This document shows, one piece after another, positions 21,639 through 26,496 of a DNA stretch of 26,496 nucleotides. How positions within the stretch are numbered: the stretch's first letter is position 1; every line of letters starts with the position of its first letter. The translations under genes were made by a program, and so were the position numbers. The stretch is from Deltaproteobacteria bacterium. GTDB lineage: Bacteria > Desulfobacterota > BSN033 > UBA1163. Below the pieces are notes generated by a model. That model saw nothing but the letters and a program-made list of their open reading frames with translations, had not been told where the DNA came from and did not search any database. Location: NCBI GenBank assembly GCA_016875255.1, contig VGRU01000027.1:1-26496 (forward strand), given 5' to 3'.

Positions 21639-22007
21639 ATGGAAGGAAAGCGATCAGAAAAAGTGGCAGACCTGATCCGCAAGGAGGTCTCTGAGATGTT
21701 TGTGAGATCGGTCAAGGATCCCCGGATCGGTTTGATCACCATTACCAGGGTGACGGTGACCCAGGACTGCCGTTCGGCCAGGATCCATTTCAGTGTGCCG
21801 GGCTCTATGGAGGAGAGGGAAAGGGCCATCAAAGGCCTTGATAGCGCCAAAGGATATATCCGGAGAGAACTGGCCCGGAGGATCAACCTTCGCTATACCC
21901 CTGAGATATTATTTGAATTTGATCCTTCGATTGAGTATGCCATCCATATTGGAGAAGTTTTGCAATCCCTTCAAAAAGAGAGGGAGGAGAACCCCGATGA
22001 GAATTGA
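21639..22007 (+). CDS. rbfA: Ribosome-binding factor A
   Basis: 122 residues. KRSEKVADLIRKEVSEMF (4-21), DPRIGLITITRVTVTQDCRSARIHF (27-51) and LRYTPEILFEFDPSIEYAIHI form the single KH-like domain of RbfA, which matures the 16S rRNA 5' end and helps 30S assembly. No Shine-Dalgarno is visible: the palindromic repeat ends 12 nt before the ATG, so the insertion may have displaced the original ribosome-binding site. The stop overlaps truB by 11 nt. Confidence 0.95.
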   Translation: MEGKRSEKVADLIRKEVSEMFVRSVKDPRIGLITITRVTVTQDCRSARIHFSVPGSMEERERAIKGLDSAKGYIRRELARRINLRYTPEILFEFDPSIEYAIHIGEVLQSLQKEREENPDEN

Positions 22008-22938
22008 CGGCCTTCTCGTCGTGGATAAGCCTGAGGGAATGACCTCTCTTGATGTTGTAAGGGAGATCAAGGCCAGATTTTTAATCAAGAAGGCGGGTCA
22101 TATTGGAACGCTTGACCCTTTTGCCACGGGTGTCCTGCCCATCGTCATCAATGAGGGAACAAAGCTGGTTCCTTTCCTGCACGATGATCCGAAGGGTTAC
22201 GAAGCAGTGATGAAGCTCGGAGAAGAGACCAGAACCGACGACCTCACCGGCGAAATCATTAAGAAAGGGGTCTGGGAAGGCCTCTCAACGGAAGTCATCC
22301 GGATGGTTTTTAAATCATTCTCAGGAAAAATCCGCCAGACTCCGCCGATGTTTTCGGCCGTGAAGGTAAAAGGAAAACCCCTCTACCGGATGGCCAGAAA
22401 AGGAATTGAGATCGAACGGGAGGAGAGGGAGATTCATCTCTACGATCTCCAGATACAAAAGATCGACCTCCCTATCATCCATTTCAGAGTTTCCTGTTCA
22501 AGAGGGACTTATATCCGCGCTCTGGCAAGGGACATTGGGAAACGGATCGGGTGCGGGGCTCATCTTATCTCTTTGAGACGAACCCGCAGCGGTCCCTTTA
22601 CTCTCGATCAGGCCATTCCGATGGATGGATTGAAGGCGCTTACGGGGAACGAAGCCTTCCATTCCTCGCTCATTCCAATGAGAGAGGTTCTGTTGGGTCT
22701 CCCCGAAGTGATCGGAGATGAGCGGATGGTCCGGAAGGTCCGTTATGGAAAAGAGATGACCGTGAGAGACCTCGACCCGCAAACGCTTCCTCCCTTTGAG
22801 GAAGGACAGTGGCTCAAGATGTCCTCTCCTGAAGAAGGATTGGTGGCTATTTTACAGTCGGTTTTAAGGGGCGGAGAGATCGGAAAGGCGGATCCGGACA
22901 GGATCGCCCTTCGTCCATTAAGAGTTTTTCGACCTTAA
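21997..22938 (+). CDS. truB: tRNA pseudouridine(55) synthase TruB
   Basis: 313 residues from ATG 21997, which follows AGGGAGGAG and starts with the family N-terminus MRIDGLLVVDKPEGMTS; longer in-frame starts lie deep inside rbfA. Catalytic aspartate D40 is in GHIGTLDPFATGVLP. Other signatures are GEETRTDDLTGEI and SCSRGTYIRALARDIG (about 166-181), and the C-terminal PUA-like region (about 240-310) ends in RPLRVF. TruB converts U55 in the T-loop of tRNAs to pseudouridine and acts as a tRNA chaperone. It overlaps rbfA by 11 nt. No nrnA (DHH) gene lies between rbfA and truB, unlike in many related operons. Confidence 0.97.
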   Translation: MRIDGLLVVDKPEGMTSLDVVREIKARFLIKKAGHIGTLDPFATGVLPIVINEGTKLVPFLHDDPKGYEAVMKLGEETRTDDLTGEIIKKGVWEGLSTEVIRMVFKSFSGKIRQTPPMFSAVKVKGKPLYRMARKGIEIEREEREIHLYDLQIQKIDLPIIHFRVSCSRGTYIRALARDIGKRIGCGAHLISLRRTRSGPFTLDQAIPMDGLKALTGNEAFHSSLIPMREVLLGLPEVIGDERMVRKVRYGKEMTVRDLDPQTLPPFEEGQWLKMSSPEEGLVAILQSVLRGGEIGKADPDRIALRPLRVFRP

Positions 22939-22941
22939 CCC

Positions 22942-22980
22942 CCTGCCTACCGGCAGGCAGGCATCCCTCTCCCCTGAGAG
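22942..22980. repeat. Short hairpin repeats between truB and rpsO
   Basis: CCTGCC-TACC-GGCAGG (22942-22957) followed by a CTCTC/GAGAG hairpin near 22967-22980. It has the look of a dispersed extragenic repeat; no T-run, so not a clear terminator. Confidence 0.45.
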
Positions 22981-23027
22981 AGAGAAGGTGATGGGAAAGA
23001 TCCTATTTAAATTGAAGGAGGAATTTC

Positions 23028-23297
23028 ATGGCATTGGTTCAAGACAAGAAAAAAGAGATCATTGACAAATTTAGGGCTCACGAGAAGGACACCGGATCAC
23101 CGGAGGTTCAAGTTGCCCTTCTCAGTGAACGGATCCGTTATCTCACCGACCATTTCAAAGGGCACAAGAAGGATCATCACTCAAGGAGAGGCCTCTTGAA
23201 GCTGGTGGGACAGCGAAGAAGGCTTCTCAACTACCTGAAGGAGAACAGGATGGATCGTTATCGAATGATCATCGAACAATTAGGGCTCCGAAAATAA
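23028..23297 (+). CDS. rpsO: 30S ribosomal protein S15
   Basis: 89 residues, the standard length. [40 protein letters not shown] is the S15 signature; the protein binds 16S rRNA in the central domain. A strong AAGGAGG (23015-23021) precedes the ATG. It is next to pnp, as in most bacteria, where processing between the two controls pnp expression; autoregulation is not visible from this leader. Confidence 0.98.
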   Translation: MALVQDKKKEIIDKFRAHEKDTGSPEVQVALLSERIRYLTDHFKGHKKDHHSRRGLLKLVGQRRRLLNYLKENRMDRYRMIIEQLGLRK

Positions 23298-23348
23298 AGC
23301 GGATGCTTTTTAAAAAAATTGAATAAACGAAGGAGAGTGAACAAGCCT

Positions 23349-25442
23349 ATGATGCAAAAGTTGCAGATCGAATTGGGTGGAAGGCCCTTTTCCATAGAGA
23401 CAGGAAAGGTGGCCAAGCAGGCCAACGGCTCGGTGGTGGTTCAGTATGGCGAGACCGTGGTATTGGTTACAGCGGTGTCATCGGAGGAGAAGAGAGAGGG
23501 GATTGATTTCCTCCCCCTTACGGTGAACTATCAGGAGATGACCTATGCGGCGGGAAGAATCCCTGGAGGATTTTTTAAGAGGGAGGGAAGGGCGACCGAC
23601 CGTGAGATTCTCATCTCCCGATTCATCGACCGACCCTTGAGGCCTCTCTTCCCGAAAGGATTCCAGAACGAGACACAGATTATTGCAACGGTTCTCTCTG
23701 CAGATTCGGGGAATGATCCCTCTGTTCTGGGAATGATCGGGGCTTCGACCGCCCTCTATCTCTCCGATATTCCCTTCGATGTTCCCATCGCGGGAGCAAA
23801 AGTGGGAAGAATCGATGGGGAATATGTCCTCAACCCCGCGCCCGACGAACTGGAGCTGAGCGATATCGATCTCTTTGTCGCCGGAAGCGAGGATGCGATT
23901 ATCATGGTCGAGGGCAGCGCAAAGGAGGTGAAAGAGGAGGTCATCCTGGAGGCCATCCTATTCGGCCACCAGTCCCTTAAGCCTGTCATCGAACTCCAAA
24001 AACAGCTCAGAGAAGTTTGTGGAACGAAGAAGAGGGAGTTCGACTTCAAAAAAACCGACGCGGCCCTTCTCGAAAAGGTGACGGGGATCACGCAAGAGAA
24101 ATTACGGGAGGCCTATCGGATCCCGGAAAAGGCGAAGAGGCGGGAGCAATTGGAGGACATCTTTAATTTCGCCCTGAAGGAATGCCAGGCCGAAGATGAA
24201 CCGGCCCGGAAGATGGTGAAGAAAGTTTTCGAGGAGTTGGACCGCAAACTGAAGAGAAAATGGATCCTGGAGAAGAGAGAGAGGATCGATGGGAGGGGCC
24301 TGCCGGAGATTCGCCCCATCTCATGCGAAGTCGGAATCCTTCCCCGAACCCATGGCTCCGCCCTGTTCACGCGCGGAGAAACCCAGGTGCTGGCCGTGGT
24401 CACTTTTGGCACATCCGAAGACGAACAGAAGATCAACTCCTTATTGGGAGAGACCTATAAATCGTTTATGCTTCACTACAACTTTCCTCCGTTCAGCACC
24501 GGGGAAGTCTCTCCTTTGAGATCGCCTTCTCGAAGAGAGATCGGCCATGGAGCCCTGGCGGAGCGGGCGATCCTTCCCATCCTTCCCTCCAGTGAGAAAT
24601 TTCCTTACACGATTCGAATTGTCTCAGAGGTCCTGGAGTCGAATGGCTCTTCTTCGATGGCCACCGTATGTGGGGCGACCCTTTCCTTGATGGATGCGGG
24701 CGTTCCCATCAAAGCGCCTGTCGCCGGCATCGCCATGGGGTTGATTCTTGAAAACGGAGGAGAGGCGATTCTCTCCGACATCCTGGGAGACGAAGATCAT
24801 ATCGGCGATATGGATTTCAAGATGGCGGGCACAGCCGAAGGGGTAACGGCCATTCAGATGGACATCAAGATCAAGGGGATATCCAAAGAGGTGCTGGGCC
24901 GTGTCCTCCAGCAGTCGCGCGAGGGAAGACTCTTTATCCTTGAAAAGATGAGGGAGACCCTCCCTGACCCCCGGAAGGACCTCTCCCGGCATGCCCCGAG
25001 GATTGTTACCCTCCAGGTCAAACAGGAGAAGATACGCGATATCATCGGACCAGGGGGAAAGAATATCCGGTCTATTGTCGATCAGACCGGCGTGAAAATC
25101 GATGTGGAGGATTCCGGCGCCGTCAAGTTAGCCTCTCCCAATTATGAATCGATTGAAAAAGCAATCCTGATCATCAAAAGGCTCACCCAGGAAGTGGAAG
25201 TAGGGGGAATCTACAAGGGCAAGGTGATAAGGATCATGGGGTTTGGCGCCTTTGTCGAGATCTTTCCTGGGACGGATGGTCTGGTCCACATCTCTCAATT
25301 AGCGGATCACCATGTCAAAGAGGTGACCGATATCGTGAAGGAAGGGGATGAGATCACTGTCAAGGTGATCGAGGTTGATCCGGGGGGTCGAATACGTCTC
25401 AGCCGAAAGGCCGCCATGAAAGAGGCCACGCCTTCGAAATAG
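23349..25442 (+). CDS. pnp: Polyribonucleotide nucleotidyltransferase (PNPase)
   Basis: 697 residues from ATG 23349 (second ATG at 23352); AAGGAG (23330-23335) lies 13 nt upstream. Codons further upstream are not conserved. Two RNase PH domains (about 1-220 and 310-545) flank an all-helical domain; the second carries FSTGEVSPLRSPSRREIGHG and GDMDFKMAGT with the metal-binding acidic residues. A KH domain follows (GPGG at 567-570) and then an S1 domain (about 622-690, GFGAFVEIFPGTDGLVHIS). PNPase degrades RNA 3'-5' by phosphorolysis and is a core degradosome enzyme. It follows rpsO after 51 nt. Confidence 0.97.
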   Translation: MMQKLQIELGGRPFSIETGKVAKQANGSVVVQYGETVVLVTAVSSEEKREGIDFLPLTVNYQEMTYAAGRIPGGFFKREGRATDREILISRFIDRPLRPLFPKGFQNETQIIATVLSADSGNDPSVLGMIGASTALYLSDIPFDVPIAGAKVGRIDGEYVLNPAPDELELSDIDLFVAGSEDAIIMVEGSAKEVKEEVILEAILFGHQSLKPVIELQKQLREVCGTKKREFDFKKTDAALLEKVTGITQEKLREAYRIPEKAKRREQLEDIFNFALKECQAEDEPARKMVKKVFEELDRKLKRKWILEKRERIDGRGLPEIRPISCEVGILPRTHGSALFTRGETQVLAVVTFGTSEDEQKINSLLGETYKSFMLHYNFPPFSTGEVSPLRSPSRREIGHGALAERAILPILPSSEKFPYTIRIVSEVLESNGSSSMATVCGATLSLMDAGVPIKAPVAGIAMGLILENGGEAILSDILGDEDHIGDMDFKMAGTAEGVTAIQMDIKIKGISKEVLGRVLQQSREGRLFILEKMRETLPDPRKDLSRHAPRIVTLQVKQEKIRDIIGPGGKNIRSIVDQTGVKIDVEDSGAVKLASPNYESIEKAILIIKRLTQEVEVGGIYKGKVIRIMGFGAFVEIFPGTDGLVHISQLADHHVKEVTDIVKEGDEITVKVIEVDPGGRIRLSRKAAMKEATPSK

Positions 25443-25467
25443 GGAAAGGGATCGGAAAAGGGCAACC

Positions 25468-26496
25468 ATGGATCAGATCAAGGAAAATAGGCTCTCTTCA
25501 TTAAAATCCATATCGATGCCCGATGAACCGGGTTATCAGAAGACCGTTTTGAACAACGGGATCAAAGTGATCACCGAAAAAATCCCCTACCTGAAATCGG
25601 TCTCCATTGGCGTCTGGGTCACCACAGGCTCCAGGGATGAGCGCCCGGACGAAAACGGCATCTCTCATTTGATCGAGCATCTCCTCTTCAAAGGGACCGA
25701 GCGGAGAACCGCACTGGACATCGCCAAAGAGATCGATTCGGTGGGGGGAACGCTGAACGCCTTTACCGGCAGGGAGTACACCTGTTTTTATGCCAAAGTG
25801 ATCGACAAGAATTTACCCCTTGCCATCGATCTCCTCTCGGATATCTTTCTTCATTCCCTCATGGACGAAAAGGATGTGGAGAAGGAAAGGATGGTCATCC
25901 TTCAGGAGATCAAGATGGTGGAGGATACTCCCGATGATTATGTCCACGATCTTTTTAACCGGACCTGTTGGGGAGATCACCCCCTTGGCTTTCCCATCTG
26001 CGGAACCGTAGAACGGGTTCAATCGTTCAGCCGGAATCAAATCGAGCAATTTTTCAGAGCCCATTATCAACCGGACCGGGTCATCGTCTGTGCGGCAGGA
26101 AACCTCCACCATCAGGAAGTGGTTGACCTCATCGAGGCCACGTTTGGCCAAATTTCGAAATCGAACAGGGCAAAGGAAAGGGTGAAACCCCTTTCGATCT
26201 CCACCACCCATATCTCAAAGCGGGACCTGGAACAGGTCCACTTCTGCCTGGGCACCCATGGACTTCATTACAATCACTCCCTTCGGTTTGCCTCGTATGT
26301 GTTGAATACCATTTTAGGAGGGGGGATGAGTTCGAGGTTATTTCAGGAGATCAGGGAGAACCGCGGTCTGGCCTATTCTGTCTATTCCTATCTCCCCACC
26401 TACATCGACACCGGTCTGGTCGTGGTCTATGCGGGGACGGATCAAAAATCATTCGAAGAGGTCTTTCGACTCATCCTCCAGGAGTTTAAAAGGCTT
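25468..26496 (+). CDS. M16 family zinc protease (N-terminal part, truncated by window end)
   Basis: 343 codons are visible and the frame runs off the window. The inverted zinc motif HxxEH is H67-LI-E70-H71 (SHLIEHLLFKGT), with the third zinc ligand E147 in LQEIKMVEDTP exactly 76 residues after H71, as expected for pitrilysin/processing-peptidase-like enzymes. The start of the second M16 domain is seen at LGGGMSSRLFQEIRENRGLAYSVYS. A weak AAAAGGG precedes the ATG. M16 genes often follow pnp in bacteria. No signal peptide is evident, so a cytoplasmic enzyme is likely; its substrate is unknown. Confidence 0.93.
   Translation, partial: MDQIKENRLSSLKSISMPDEPGYQKTVLNNGIKVITEKIPYLKSVSIGVWVTTGSRDERPDENGISHLIEHLLFKGTERRTALDIAKEIDSVGGTLNAFTGREYTCFYAKVIDKNLPLAIDLLSDIFLHSLMDEKDVEKERMVILQEIKMVEDTPDDYVHDLFNRTCWGDHPLGFPICGTVERVQSFSRNQIEQFFRAHYQPDRVIVCAAGNLHHQEVVDLIEATFGQISKSNRAKERVKPLSISTTHISKRDLEQVHFCLGTHGLHYNHSLRFASYVLNTILGGGMSSRLFQEIRENRGLAYSVYSYLPTYIDTGLVVVYAGTDQKSFEEVFRLILQEFKRL

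Noticed and set aside
21793..21996. N-terminal extension of TruB
   Set aside because: Lies inside rbfA; the TruB family starts at MRIDGLLVVDKP.
1..26496. CRISPR arrays, tRNA or rRNA genes, transposase genes, toxin-antitoxin pairs
   Set aside because: Looked for on both strands; no evenly spaced repeats, cloverleaf tRNA or recognisable transposase or toxin motifs were seen.

Overview
The window reads as a piece of the chromosome of a Gram-negative anaerobe-type bacterium, most likely a member of the Desulfobacterota (former Deltaproteobacteria) or a close relative. This is an inference from gene order and families: tlyA, DUF4416, yicC, gmk, rpoZ; a complete rimP-nusA-ylxR-infB-ylxP-rbfA-truB-rpsO-pnp-M16 operon; several PilZ proteins; sigma-54-type promoter sequences; and dispersed 'CATTCCGGC'-type hairpin repeats. 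Base composition looks near 50% GC in genes and lower between them. No tRNA, rRNA, CRISPR array, transposase or prophage gene was found.

Layout. 1-4257: end of tlyA (rRNA methyltransferase), a DUF4416 protein, yicC, gmk, rpoZ and an HD phosphohydrolase, all on +. 4440-8222: a tight three-gene cassette of a MoxR-type AAA+ ATPase with a four-cysteine insertion, a stand-alone GXGXG beta-helix protein (glutamate-synthase C-terminal / FwdC type) and a VWA protein with an intact MIDAS. MoxR-VWA pairs are known as metal- or cofactor-insertion chaperones; the GXGXG partner is the unusual part, and this is the best candidate here for an undescribed system. 8223-13332: an accessory stretch with long non-coding gaps, a DUF4124 exported coiled-coil protein, three PilZ proteins, and a large protein that joins a ribosomal L7/L12-like N-terminus, an FxLYD-like domain, an acidic linker and an endonuclease III-type [4Fe-4S] domain. 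13333-14656: small proteins on both strands and repeats. 14657-16132: an HNH protein, a HIT hydrolase and a LapA-like membrane protein. 16299-26496: the transcription/translation operon, ending in a truncated M16 zinc protease.

The second theme is repeats. Three MITE-like elements (140-280, 8383-8515, 14101-14229) share a terminal inverted repeat built on TCGTAAAAAGTC; two have clear target duplications, and the first supplies the stop codon of tlyA. A second palindromic family sits directly upstream of gmk and, in inverted orientation, of rbfA. Other structured non-coding DNA includes a branched, nested inverted-repeat structure at 13069-13156, a double perfect hairpin at 8690-8776 and a promoter-then-terminator leader ahead of rimP. 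Three sigma-54-type -24/-12 elements lie only 13-16 nt from the ATG of the following reading frame, with no Shine-Dalgarno sequence in between.
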